Source: Mayamaea pseudoterrestris (Eukaryota; Bacillariophyta; Bacillariophyceae; Sellaphorales; Sellaphoraceae). Taken from it: a stretch of 64,000 bases of DNA. Below the pieces are notes generated by a model. The model was not told the DNA's origin and made no database searches. It saw only the letters and a program-made list of their open reading frames with translations. Below are positions 29,980-40,610 of the stretch, one piece after another (within the stretch, counting starts at the first letter, position 1; each line of letters begins with the position of its first letter). Made by a program: the position numbers and the translations under genes. Location of the stretch: positions 806,001-870,000 of the forward strand of contig BROI01000007.1 in NCBI GenBank assembly GCA_027923505.1, given 5' to 3'.

Positions 29980-32167
29980 CTACTGCTTGCTGCCCGCATA
30001 CTCGCGGTAGATCGATGTAATCAAGTACGCGGCGTACAACGTGAGCGAAGCGTATCCATACTCCTTGATGATGCGACCCTTTCCAAAGACAAGGCCTGCT
30101 GCTAAGATTAAGCAGCAATTAGCAATGATGAAAGCAAAACCTGTGAGAACAGAACTCTGTAGCGCCACCTCTCGTTCTGTCTGACCAGTCTGGGTGGCAA
30201 GCGTACTAAATCCAAGTCCGAGACCAACCAAAATATTGAAGACGGGGCCGGCAAAGCAAGCAGTAATTGCCATATTTGCCAGCCCTTTGCGTGCCATGGT
30301 GACGTTGGCACTCAGGTCGCTCATGCTATTACCCCATGCAAGCAACGTCAAGCCGAGAACAGCCGAGGGAATGTCGAGAATAATGCCAATGAAGCTTAAA
30401 AGTGACACAAGCGAATCAGCAATGGTATCAATCCAGGTAGCAGCAATTGCGAAACCATAAAGTGCAATGGGACCCGACACGTAAAGGGGCATCTGGTCTT
30501 GACCCGTAGGGGCAAAGCGAAGTATACATGCCGCAACGACCAAAATCACAAGCATTGTCGAGGTAAAGTATATCCACGCTTGGCCGGAAAACACATTGAC
30601 GCCGTGACTCCGGTAAAGATAGAGTGCCAGCCACCAAGGAGAAATTGCTAGTGAAATTGCAACGACGCCGCGCACATAGAAACCCTCGCATGGAATGGGA
30701 ACTGTCATCTTACGTAACGTCGTGATTGGCAATTCACATAATAGCAGAAACTTATCAACCACATTGACCTCTCCGTTCCATACAATGTCCTCCCATACCG
30801 TTTCGGCATGTTGCCGCAAGTCCTCCTTACAGCCGGCGAAGGCGTCGCTCCAGCTACCGGCTTTCCTTGCTCCACCAGGACCCACGCATGCACGATCAAT
30901 CGCGTCCTCCAGCATACTGTAGCCATCGGTTGCCTGAGCGCCATTGGCATGTCTCATAGTGGATGTGTGTGTTCCTGCTAAAATTCCGTGCGTTCCGTGC
31001 AGCATGACTGGCTGATCTCGTCCCAACGCGTCAGCGTCAACGCTCCATCCATTCTCTTGCGCCGTACTGCTGTCGTAGTTGCTCAGCGCCGACAGAACAT
31101 TAGGAAAACCTTGCGCCTTTTCCGTCGTATCGCGTTGTTGCATTCCGCCTTCCTCCGCCTGCCGAACACTCTCGCCTTGATCGGCCAGCAAGCGCTGCCG
31201 GGGCAGCACCACCCGTCTATGATATATATCCGCCACTAGCACCAAAAATACAAAAATGATATACATGCTCAAAAAGAGTGAAATAGTCTCTGGACCAACC
31301 CGCCCGGTCCGCAGCTGCAACCACACCACAAGGACCGTCACTAGCATGGCCATGACGTCTCGCACCAACGCTCCACGACACGGAACACCTTGAGCTGTCA
31401 GTACCACGAGCGAGCAAACGACGCAGCCAATCATCATGGCGGCTCCCGATAGCGCTCCGAGCGACATCATGTAGCCATTCTGGGGGTCGCTGGTAATGGC
31501 GGAAATGGTGGCTGAAACGTCGGCGGCGCCGTTTCCGAGCGCCAGCAAGGTAACTCCGGCAAACCGAGGAGCTGTCAAAGAGAAAAAGGCATATACAATG
31601 AGTCACACTGTATCTCGCATACCACAATATACCAACACCTGCTCTCGATAACACTTGTCACTCACGCAAACCCAGCTTGACGGAAAACATTTCCAGCGCT
31701 GGCGAAAAGTAATCTTCAGCGGTACTTCCAAGGATGCGAAAGAGTAGTACCATCCATAGTATAATAATGGGAGCAATCAAACTACTCAAAAGTGTTGTCG
31801 TGTGTCTGTTGCTGCAAAAGACAAAGGGCGCCCAAACGCCGTCGTAATCGTTGCAGGTTCGTGCAAATAAACATTGAGCATCTCCTGCGTCCGGCGTCGT
31901 TTCGTATAGTTTATCACAAGAATATTGAGCGTAGTCGGTTGGATAGTTATTGGTTCCGTCGTCGCCATTGCCGTCGTCTTGCTGTTGGTCTAGCCGACGA
32001 CCATTGATTGAGAATGCAGAATCAGCTGCTAATGCTGCATCCGTCGGTGAATAGACAAGTCGCAAGCCGCACAGCAAGGCGATGGACGCTAACGTCAAGC
32101 CAAAGGCAAGCTTGGTTGGAAAGGATAGTTCCGGCGAGCGTCTTCGAGGGACTGCAGGAGCCGTCAT
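29980..32167 (-). CDS. CCX-type cation/calcium exchanger (NCKX6/NCLX-like)
   Basis: Two exons: 32167-31666 and 31571-29980. Intron 31665-31572 is 94 nt; the join reads KLGLPPRFAGVTLLALGNG. The product is 697 residues; ATG at 32167 is the first in-frame ATG of the open frame. An N-terminal helix (LAFGLTLASIALLCGLRLVYS) precedes a luminal Cys-rich stretch. Helices follow around the alpha-1 repeat GVTLLALGNGAADVSATISAI. A long cytoplasmic loop comes next, then the alpha-2 repeat GLTLLAWGNSMSDLSANVTMA. These are the two ion-binding repeats of the Na+/Ca2+ exchanger superfamily, CCX subgroup. Alpha-2 has Ser in place of the Gly usual in GNSxGD, and alpha-1 has GNGAAD rather than GNGAPD. The cations moved and the membrane are not determinable here. 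Confidence 0.88.
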
Positions 32168-32578
32168 GGTGCCAGTCAAACAAGTAAAGTGACTCTCGCG
32201 AAGAGCCGTTTCGTTGTCGTCTTCGATATTTCTGAATGTCGCTACGGCACTCACTACTGGCTGGCTTGCCACTTGGCATGGCTTGCGCGCGCGCGCACAA
32301 GCAGTTTCTCCGTCAACTTTGTTTGTTCCGCCGAGCTCGTCTCTTTGGAACCAAGAGTGAAGCTATTTGCAGCACTTCGCAAGCAATTACACGCAAGCAC
32401 GAATTACGAGGCCCCTTGCTGGCAACGCAAAATAGAGTTTGGCCCTTTGGGCGCGCATACGTTGAACCAAGCACGAACAACTTATTGCATCCATCAAGAA
32501 AGTGTGCTCACAATTTCGAAAATCACTGTTGGCATTGGCTGCAAGCCGATCTAAACGTTTCAACACTTGCATTCAACA
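32168..32578. promoter_or_regulatory. Divergent region with a CG-alternating palindrome
   Basis: 411 bp between two opposite starts. At about 32281-32302 it holds GCTTGCGCGCGCGCGCACAA, nearly self-complementary. Confidence 0.4.
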
Positions 32579-33983
32579 ATGACCAAAGTCTTTATCACTG
32601 ATAACAACCGCGCCGACTCTGTGCTCCGCTTGAGGTGAGTCAATGCGACGAGGGACGAATTGCCGATGTTTGGGGTGTCACACATGAACAACGTTCTGAT
32701 TCGTTCGTGGTTCCGCGGCGTCACTTCGTGATCGTTGGGTTGTCGGCCTGCGCGAGGAAGCATCCGGAACCGCCGTCCTATTTTGAGGCAACCATGACGA
32801 TTGACTTCTTCGTCTTTGTCTTCTGACCATTTCTGTTGCTTTTAGTCCGTATTCTGCACCAAAACTTTCCATTCCTGTTTTCGCTCGCAACGTCATGGGC
32901 GCCTCGGGAGCGACATCGCGAAAGAGAAATACGACGAGAAACGCAATGCTGCTAGTGGACGACAGCATTAGTCATCAGCAGACTCCAGGAATGAAGCGGA
33001 CCAATACTCCGGAGGACTTGATGGCCTTGGCGTCGCCTCCATCGAGTCCATCATTGAACTTGTCCTTGCCGACGGAGGAACTAACGAGCGGATCGTCAGA
33101 GGATGAAGTCAGCAGCATTGACGACGTGAGCGACTCGCAGGCAAAGCCTGCGCTCAGTGTTCGAAGGAGTTCGTCCAGGCGCCCCATTGAAAAGCAGCTT
33201 TCGCTGGTCAAGGAAGTGGACGTTGCGAAATACATGACGAATCGTCAAATGACGGCCAAGCAGGAGCGATGGAACGCTTATACGATGATTCCGTCTCCGC
33301 TCTTTTGTCTCTACTATATATTCACTGCTCAATGGGTGCCGCCGTTGGAGTCTTTGGAAACCTATGACATGCAGCAGGAGCCATCCGTTGCCGCCTGCTT
33401 GACTCCATCTGCGTTCCACTACATGCCAAGCCTTCCCCCCATTCCCGTTGTCATGATTGGAGCCGCCATTTGTCTTCACGCGCCCTTTTCCTTCATATAC
33501 CACTTCTTCTACGCCCATACACTAGTACATCCAGTCGAACGAACCAACCATTTGAGTCGCCGCCTCGACCAAGCCATGATTCACGTGTCAAGCGCGCTCA
33601 TGTCATTTTCGACGAGTGGTTCCTGGCAATTCTTCTTCATCAATTGCTTGTACAATTGCGAATGCGTCTACCGACACTTGTTTGTTCGACGCGTTAAGCC
33701 GCGCGCCAATCAGTTGCGCATTTTAATCAGCATGCTGGCCTACACCATGCCAATTTGGAAACGTGGCGAGCAACCGGTGGTGTTTTTGCAAGTGTGGGCG
33801 TGCTTTGCATTGGGTGGATGGTTTTTCATTGCGTATCCGATTGGAGGCTGGAGTCACTCGGTCTTTCACTTGATTGTTGCGTTGGCTATTCCGTTGTTAA
33901 TGACTTTTTCTGTCACCCAGCCGGCGAGTCAAGCGGCGCTGCAGCAAGCTGTTTGGTGCAGTGGTTTGACGGCGAGTGCATGA
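32579..33983 (+). CDS. Multi-pass membrane protein, PAQR/hemolysin III-like
   Basis: I propose two exons, 32579-32634 and 32846-33983 (intron 211 nt; donor AG|GTGAGT, acceptor TTTTAG). They give 397 residues starting MTKVFITDNNRAD; a shorter product could start at ATG 32895. The N-terminal third is Ser-rich and probably cytosolic. Six or so hydrophobic segments follow. FIYHFFYAHTL..., RRLDQAMIHVSSALMSF and GGWSHSVFHLIVALAIPLL match the three conserved blocks of the PAQR/YqfA family (S-x-x-x-H; D near a helix start; S-H-x-x-F-H), which would supply the Ser, Asp and His cluster of that fold. Members include adiponectin receptors and suspected ceramidases. Motif spacing looks right, but the call is by eye. 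Confidence 0.6.
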
Positions 33984-34121
33984 GAGGATGGATGGATCTT
34001 TGCAGCGGCATATATATGTGCTGCAATTGCTGGATCAGTTATAATTTTAATTACACATTGTAATATAACTAATTTATAAGTAAGTTGACTACTACTATGT
34101 TTGTATAGTAGCATTCTTGAA

Positions 34122-35216
34122 CTATGACTCGTCAATGCGCCGCCTTAGCTCCTTGATGGCCTCCGGTCTCGTGCGGCAGCAGCCGCCAACCACAATCGTT
34201 GGACAATGACCAGCCTCGCTTGGCCACTCGCTTTTGATTTGTGACAAGACATTCATTATACAATCACAATAATCGTCTGCAGCAGTTATGCCTGTTTCTT
34301 TCTTCCATGACTGCGTCTGTGCGTCCCATAATTCGCCAGTGTTTGGATACAGAATGATTGCTCGCTTGAAAACGTCACCTTGAGCCATGTGCCTAACCAT
34401 GATTGATACAAGACCAGATAAATGCTGCACAGCGCAACAGTTCAGTCCGAAGCCTTGCACTAATCTTGCTGGTATAGCCGCCAAAACATTCAATGCGTCC
34501 CAGAGCAACGTTCCGTCGTTCAGTTCCGTCTCGTTTCGACACGCCAGCGAGATCCAACAGCCAATTCTATACTCACTCAGCTGCAATGATTCGTCACTCA
34601 ATAGCTGCACCAAAGCCCTGCATTCCTGCTGGCTCGGAATCGTTTCGAAAGCAATGGCATCTGGACGACAGTCAATGGCTTGCCGCAGCTTGTCACGATG
34701 GAAGCAGACAAGGTCATGAAGCGTTTTTGTGCCGTAGATGCCTGTATATTCGGCTCCGTTCGCCAGCGCTGCTCCGAAACATCCCAAGCTGACTGCTACG
34801 AATGTACGTCGCTCTGGCTGCGGCGTTGTCATTTGCGCTCGCCGCGCTAGCTCAACGGCATGGCGAAACATGTCATTCATTTTGGCGCGCGTCATAACGC
34901 TCGCTCCGTCGTCTTCGCGAGGCCACAGTTCTGTTTCGTAGTGACACTGATAGGTGACTGTTGAAATGATGTCGCATCCCGCATTCAGCCAGTCTACATG
35001 GCCCTGTTGAATCAGTTCACGTCCATGTGGATCAAGTAAAAGGCTGCTGGACCAGAGTTCGCGGTGCTGGAATGAATTCGGAGCAATTTTTTCTTGCAAA
35101 TGCGTACTAACGCCGCCATCTAACAGAAGAATCGACGAGTCCTTGTTACTTTCGGAACCTTCAAGCAAAATGTCTCGTAAAAGTGAATCTGTGGTGGCAG
35201 TGTTTGGGTTTGTCAT
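34122..35216 (-). CDS. Homocysteine S-methyltransferase
   Basis: 364 residues from ATG at 35216, one exon. The barrel begins ILLLDGGVSTHLQEK, the family's DGG(M/L)GT-x-L turn. It continues with HVDWLNAGCDIISTVTYQ (AGAD-x-x-x-T-x-T-Y/F-Q) and PDAIAFETIPSQQE (FET-I-P). The zinc ligands are the Cys in FGLNCC and the CC in VVGGCCRTRPEAI. Length fits the family. It would remethylate homocysteine to methionine, most likely using S-methylmethionine or S-adenosylmethionine. The open frame extends upstream without an ATG. Its 3' end lies ~140 bp from the convergent PAQR-like gene. Confidence 0.92.
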   Translation of the reverse strand: MTNPNTATTDSLLRDILLEGSESNKDSSILLLDGGVSTHLQEKIAPNSFQHRELWSSSLLLDPHGRELIQQGHVDWLNAGCDIISTVTYQCHYETELWPREDDGASVMTRAKMNDMFRHAVELARRAQMTTPQPERRTFVAVSLGCFGAALANGAEYTGIYGTKTLHDLVCFHRDKLRQAIDCRPDAIAFETIPSQQECRALVQLLSDESLQLSEYRIGCWISLACRNETELNDGTLLWDALNVLAAIPARLVQGFGLNCCAVQHLSGLVSIMVRHMAQGDVFKRAIILYPNTGELWDAQTQSWKKETGITAADDYCDCIMNVLSQIKSEWPSEAGHCPTIVVGGCCRTRPEAIKELRRRIDES

Positions 35217-35490
35217 GGTGGTCGACTGTTGAATGTGAAATGAAGGATCGGCGAACGAAAGCGTGACAGCACCAAGCGCGTATGAAAATGGAGATGCGCT
35301 GCGACACACAGAGCTACCTCCAGCTCGGCAATCGAAAGATCGTGCAACTTCCCTACCTGTCGCTCTGCTGGCCGTATAGTAATGATCGGCTCTGCAATTT
35401 TATAACAAAACGTTACACTGGTATATCTATAAGGTTGGGCCAATTATTTTGAAATTGCAAAATTCTCGTCAGTCTGCTGTAAGTGCAGCA

Positions 35491-36740
35491 CTAGTGATGG
35501 CCCTGTTGGTGTTGATTGTGCTGCTGGCCCTTCTTCGCATGCGGTTGCTGCGGGTGGTGCGGATGCTGAGGTTGCGGGTGATGCTGGTCTTGATGCGGAG
35601 CATGTGCAGCTGCATGCTGGGGTGGCGGCTCTTGGCTTGGCGATTCTGGTTCGTGTTTAAACCACCACTTATTCTCAATCTCGTCGTCCGCAGGTCCACC
35701 GCGGTCCATACGAATAGCTTTTGGCGCCGCAACCAGCGGCTGTCCCTCCTTCAACTCAACATCCATTTGCGCCGACATGCAGCCTTGCGCAATAACCTTG
35801 ATAGACCAAATGCCTCTCCAGCAAGTCATGGCGCATCGTTGACACTGGCGACCAGCTCGTCCAGCTTCTCCACTACACTCCTGCGCCCCCGCACTGTCAG
35901 GCGCGCAGCAACCAACGCAGCAACCCGTGATGCACATGCAGCAACCCAGCATGCAGCACTGGTGTGCCAAGTGCGAAAAGAATCCAACGCACTTGTTCAT
36001 TCGATTCTCCGTTGGATCGTTGCCAAGCTTGCGCTGCTCCTTGATCATGCGACGGTTCACGTTGAATGCACAACATACCGACCACATGCCAGCAAGGAGC
36101 CATACTTCGAGGCAGAGAAAGCAGTTTGGACAATTCTCCTCTCCATACGTGCCCGACTTGATGGTACACGGCGCGCCTGGACACCGGCGTGCGAAGCAAT
36201 GAGGTCCTGTTGTGGAGCGAGTGAAGAAAGGGCAATATGATGAGAAGACAAGGTTCATAGTTGTGCTAAAGCCAAATCAAAAAATAAGATTTACGATTGG
36301 ACCCAACTAGTATCTGATCATTACGTACCGTCATGATACCCTTGCCAAAGCTTGTACTTGGTCATATCGTATTCAAGTAACTGTCGTCGCATGCTCCACT
36401 GCCCGCATGGCGCGCAAATGGTATAGTAGCAGCACTTGAATGGCGCTTTGCAGGGAGCGGCAAGCATGGAAATCTTCCATCCACCACCTGGGGGCTGCGT
36501 TTCGGGTCCACTGTCGAAGCAAAAGATGAATGGAAACGCCAATGGTGAACCAAAGATCCAAATGGCGTCGGCGCACCACTCCATGACTGGATTAATCACT
36601 TCCAAACCATCTGCAATCTTTCCAAAGACAGCATTCAATCCACAACCACCGGTCCAGCAGTCGCAGCAAACATTTTGAATGCAGTTGCAGTCAGGGTTAC
36701 CACCAGGCACTCGAACGAGACGAAGTAACTGGTGCGCCAT
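35491..36740 (-). CDS. Cys-rich PLAC8-like protein with His-rich tail
   Basis: Two exons: 36740-36329 and 36206-35491. Intron is 122 nt; donor G|GTACGT; the join reads YHDGPHCFARRCPGAPC. The product is 375 residues. The N-terminal half has many Cys (DCNCIQNVCCDCWTGGCG; PFKCCYYTICAPCGQW). The middle has CPNCFLCLEVW...SVCCAFNVNRRMIKEQRKLG..PTENR, then HQCCMLGCCMCITGCCVGCC. This resembles the PLAC8 layout of paired Cys blocks flanking a basic R-x-x-I-K/R segment, but the match is distant. The last ~40 residues are His/Gln/Pro-rich (QHPHHPQQPH; NQHQQGHH). PLAC8 proteins are linked to metal handling and organ or cell size in plants and animals; here only metal binding can be suggested from composition. 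Confidence 0.55.
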
Positions 36741-37129
36741 GATGATGGTAGGAGCTTTCAAATGTTTACTGCCGTGCTATTTGAGCCAGTCAAGAGGTGC
36801 TGTTGGTCTCAGGCAACAGCTTTTGGTCTGGGGTCTGGGCGAGATTGATCGGCCGAAACGCCGAAACTGTGCGAGAGGCTCCGTCGGACTTTAGCGACTC
36901 GTCGCTCTGGTTCTCAGTTTAGCTATCAAATTAACTCTTGTCCACTTTCTTGCACTATTATTCTATATATCCAGCTCGCCTTCTAAAGATAAAGACAGAT
37001 ACGAAGGATGGACTGCGAAGCTTTGTTATAGCCGTAGTGTAGCGCATACTAAGCTGGTGTAATCATAAACTTCATCGTTATTGTAATAAAAACTCAACAC
37101 CCTATTTCAAACTACACACTTGCAGCAAT
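36741..37129. other. Intergenic DNA, nothing recognised
   Basis: 389 bp upstream of the PLAC8-like gene and downstream of the LHC gene. No supported ORF or repeat. Confidence 0.35.
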
Positions 37130-37903
37130 TTACGGCAAGATGGAGACTCCGAGTTGCTCATGGACCATGAGGGCAAGGATTCCCATTTGGGCGGCGCGAC
37201 CGTTGTTGAGCTCAATGGCACGCTTCTTCAGCTTGGTCTCCTCGTCGTACTGTCCGACAAAGCCAACCGGGAAGGACGAGCCGGAAAAGTCACCAGGGAA
37301 ACTTCCTTCGGCTTGCTTCCAGCCGAAAAGTTCGAGCCATCCAGCAAACAAAAAGATTTGGAAAAGGCCACCAAGGGGAACCTTGGTGAGGGCACCGAAG
37401 CCGCCTGGAATATCTGCGAAACTCAAGTCGGCGCTCTTGGAGATGAGGCCTGGAAGGCGAACTCCGGCCTCGGTGGTGAGGTATCCAACGACGGCAAGCA
37501 TGGACTATGAATGAAAAGGAAACAATTCGAAGAACATGAGTCGCTCGAACTGGGAAAGAAGAGTAAATTCATACGGACAAAATGCGTTCTTGACTTACCA
37601 CGCGGCCGTGCTTGAGCTCAACACCTCGCAATCGCTCAAACTTTGCTTGGTCTCCATCAGCAACAAGGCCTAGGGGGTCCCAGTATCCCAATGGTTGCTG
37701 AAAGAAAAATTTGGCGTGGTGAGTGTATTGGTCATTGACTTGATGCTTGGAAGCGACAGCCGTCGACGAGCTTGCGCAGCAAGACTTACCTGCACGCCAA
37801 CCTCGTTCTCGAAAGCGGCAAGCGATGACGACTTGGTTGCTTGCTGCGAAGGAGCAAAAGCAGCGGCGGAAGCAATGAGGGAGGCGGCAATGATATACTT
37901 CAT
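37130..37903 (-). CDS. Light-harvesting protein, fucoxanthin-chlorophyll (Lhcf-like) type
   Basis: Three exons: 37903-37790, 37697-37599, 37504-37130, all phase 0; the product is 195 residues. The leader MKYIIAASLIASAAAFAPSQQ is a bipartite plastid presequence: an ER signal whose cleavage point carries AFAP, the ASAFAP-type motif with Phe at +1. The mature part has PLGYWDPLGL, the helix-1 chlorophyll-binding block (FERLRGVELKHGRV|SMLAVVGYLTTEAG) with E and H ligands, and helix 3 (KKRAIELNNGRAAQMGILALMVHEQLG). It binds chlorophyll and fucoxanthin in thylakoid antennae. A TGACGTCA element lies 92 bp upstream of the ATG. The short loop between helices 1 and 3 fits Lhcf rather than stress-type Lhcx, but I cannot exclude neighbouring subfamilies. 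Confidence 0.92.
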
Positions 37904-37994
37904 GGTGAATGTTGCTGTAGGACAAGGATTGTGGAAGGTCAAGGCGAAAGCGATGCTGTTCATTGAAGTGGTATCCTGCTAAGGTTAGCGTTTG

Positions 37995-38002
37995 TGACGT
38001 CA
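37995..38002. promoter_or_regulatory. TGACGTCA palindrome (CRE) upstream of the LHC gene
   Basis: A perfect 8-bp cAMP-response-type palindrome 92 bp upstream of the LHC start. In diatoms, TGACGT-type elements mediate CO2/light/cAMP responses of plastid genes through bZIP factors. Function here is inferred from sequence and position only. Confidence 0.5.
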
Positions 38003-38367
38003 TATGCGCGGACAATTTCCTTCAGTCGTGCTGAGACACACGATCTGTGTTTGCCCCTGACCCCAATTCGACGCGAGAATAAAAAGACCGGAAGCCTCTC
38101 GGGGGAACGTGGAAGCGAACAGCCACTAATTCATTTACCAAGTGACATTCGCCGCCATTGTGTCGTCGGAGTTTTATTGTAGCTCTTTCGTGTGTCTGCT
38201 TTTGGTGTCTGCCACTTTTGCTCCGTCATTTACAACTCGCTTGCTTGTGTTGATTCGATCGGCTCAATTTTAGACATTGAATTGGGAGAAAAAGACCGCT
38301 ATTGCAGCAAGAGCTCTCGAACAATCTACTCGTATATTATCTGAATAAAGTCGCAATAGCAATTAAA

Positions 38368-40349
38368 ATGAGTCCAGACAATAGCGCCGAGCTTGTTGAG
38401 GAGCCGAAAGAAGTTGTAAGTGCAGAGCACGTTCATTAAGTGTTTCGCCTCCGCTTCAGCCGTGACGATTCACACATTAATCGTCTTTGTCGTCTCCGTT
38501 TTTAGGATGTTCTTTGTGGAAGGGGTGGTGAGTAATCGATTGTGTATATTATACGAAGTAGGTCTGATAAGAACATAGCTCACTAACTTGATACCTCTTG
38601 GCAACATGATTTTTCCGTCGGTCTTTTTACGCAGGCATGAGCAATCATCATCCCGGAAATGAATGGTACAGACGCTTAATTCGCAGTAACCGTCCTTTAT
38701 ATAGGGCATGTCCCAAGCATACCAAGCTACTCGTCTCAAAAGCGATTGTTCAAGCTGTCGAGCAGCAAGGTGGCCGCTTTTTGGAAAAGGACAAGAAGTC
38801 AAAGCTATTCGTGCAGGTCCCCTACAAGCGAGCTGTCGACAAGACGAGTCAAGGATTGCGCGAGCGAGATCGAGAGGATGGTTCAGAATCAGACGAAGAG
38901 TCTGACGAAGATGAGCAGCAACCACAAGGAGCGCGAGTCAAGCGACAGCGAATGGTGGTGCCTGAAGAGTTTAGCGGACGCAACAAGAATCCAAACATGA
39001 GCGATCTTGCTACGGTTGCTATCGGTATGACTAATAGAGTTGGAGGTTTGTCGAGGCGTTCAGGAGCAGATGTCATTAAGCGGCCCAAACTTCGAATTGT
39101 AGTGGGAAAGAAGAGCCGATCGGATTTGTTAGCGGACGATGATGATGAGGACGACGACCACGACGAAAACGAACAAGACGAGGTTAAGGAGGAAGGCCGC
39201 AGTACGGGCGAAATTAATACAGAGCTTCCGCCTCCGCTGCACACGAGCCAGACTTCTACATTTCGCTTACTGAATCAGCCAAATCCATTGAGTCATGCGC
39301 GAAGTCAAAGTGCTGGCCTTGCCGCAGCAACATCCCCAGTCTTTCTCCCTAGTTTCTCGCAGTCTTTTGCGTTCCCGCAGCCTCCTGGCGTGCAATCATC
39401 AGTTTCCCAATTATTTCATCCGGCAGTTCCTGGCATCTACTGGGTTAATCCTGCTTCTCCCAACCCGGTGTCATTTCTGCCGGTGCCAATATCCGACTCT
39501 GCTCCTCCGCCTATTTCGCGGCTCACGTCGCAAGTTTCTGACTGGTTGACTTCGTTTTGGCCTTTGGGCAAGGAGACAGAGCAAGAAATAGCTGGTAGGC
39601 AAGCAGCACCACGCCTGGAATCAAGCGGCACGCTTCCAACTGCGATTGCCAATCAAATAAAAATTCCTGCGCCTTTGGATAACGACAAGCCACAGATCAG
39701 CACGATACCACCGATCACAAAGCGAATTGTTCATATGCAGCAGCGGGTGCAGCAGAAGCAACACCAGGCGAAGTCTGCTGCGCACAAGGCGTCAACAAGT
39801 GCTTCAAAAAAGGCAAGTGCGAGTAGCAGTCGACCAAACCCAATTGTCTCCCAGCAGGATGCACAACTCGAGGCGTGGCAACGTTTTCAGGCACAGCAAG
39901 CAGTCATTAAACAGCAGTATGAGCAACAAGATTATAATATCTCTGCTTTAATGAATCAGTCTACTGGAGCCATGGCTGCTCCTGCGGCACAGGGCAAGCG
40001 CAAAAGCCCGTCACCAGCCTTGCCTCGTCTGCGAAAGACCGAGTCAAAGACATATCGCAATAAGCCTTCGAGTAGTCGTCAAACAAGCAGTGCGTTGGCT
40101 TTTAATCATGAGGACGATGACGTTTTAGCGGCTGCGCCTACTGAGTTGGAGCAATCTGTTTCGGCGACGCTGTTGAAACTCGCGAGCAGCGGCAGACTCG
40201 AGTCTGGGATCACCACCTTTTTCGAACGACAAGGGTCGCTAGGTGGACGAATGGGCAAAGCTCATCACAACACGGACGATCGTGTAAGTGGAACACTGCT
40301 GGACGATTATGAGGAAACGGAAGCGGAACGGCACATGCGACGAATCTGA
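38368..40349 (+). CDS. DUF6824 (CGRG / NHHPGN) domain protein, putative regulator
   Basis: Three exons: 38368-38415, 38506-38527 and 38635-40349; the product is 594 residues. The middle exon is 22 nt and encodes DVLCGRG, the signature opening of this domain. Exon 3 continues GMSNHHPGNEWYRRLIRSNRPLY..CPKHTKLLVSKAIVQAVEQQGGRFLEKD, completing the ~90-residue module. The remainder is low-complexity: acidic stretches (ESDEESDEDEQQ; DDDDEDDDHDENEQDE), a KRQR-type basic patch and Gln-rich runs. The domain is numerous in diatoms and its biochemical role is not established. Composition suggests a nuclear protein. The LHC gene diverges from it, sharing ~460 bp of promoter DNA. Confidence 0.85.
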
Positions 40350-40610
40350 GAGAGGAGGCAATTATTGGATGTTGCATAAACTATCAGAACTGTTTATTTC
40401 TAGGTTGAATTTTTAATTTGATCTTAACGGATACTCCCCTCCTTGACGCATACGCTGCACCCCTCATCACCCTGCCATATCGCAAGTGAAACAACAAGGC
40501 GCGTCATTAACAAAGTTGCAATGCACGGCGCGTCAATTGTCGCACAAGAACTTACATTGCGTGACATTCACTTCACATCTATATTGGTAGTCCCCCTATG
40601 CTTATACCAG

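Noticed and set aside
35449-36240. 263-codon plus-strand ORF
   Set aside because: It lies wholly antisense to the Cys/His-rich gene, whose exons join in frame; its composition is that of a shadow frame.
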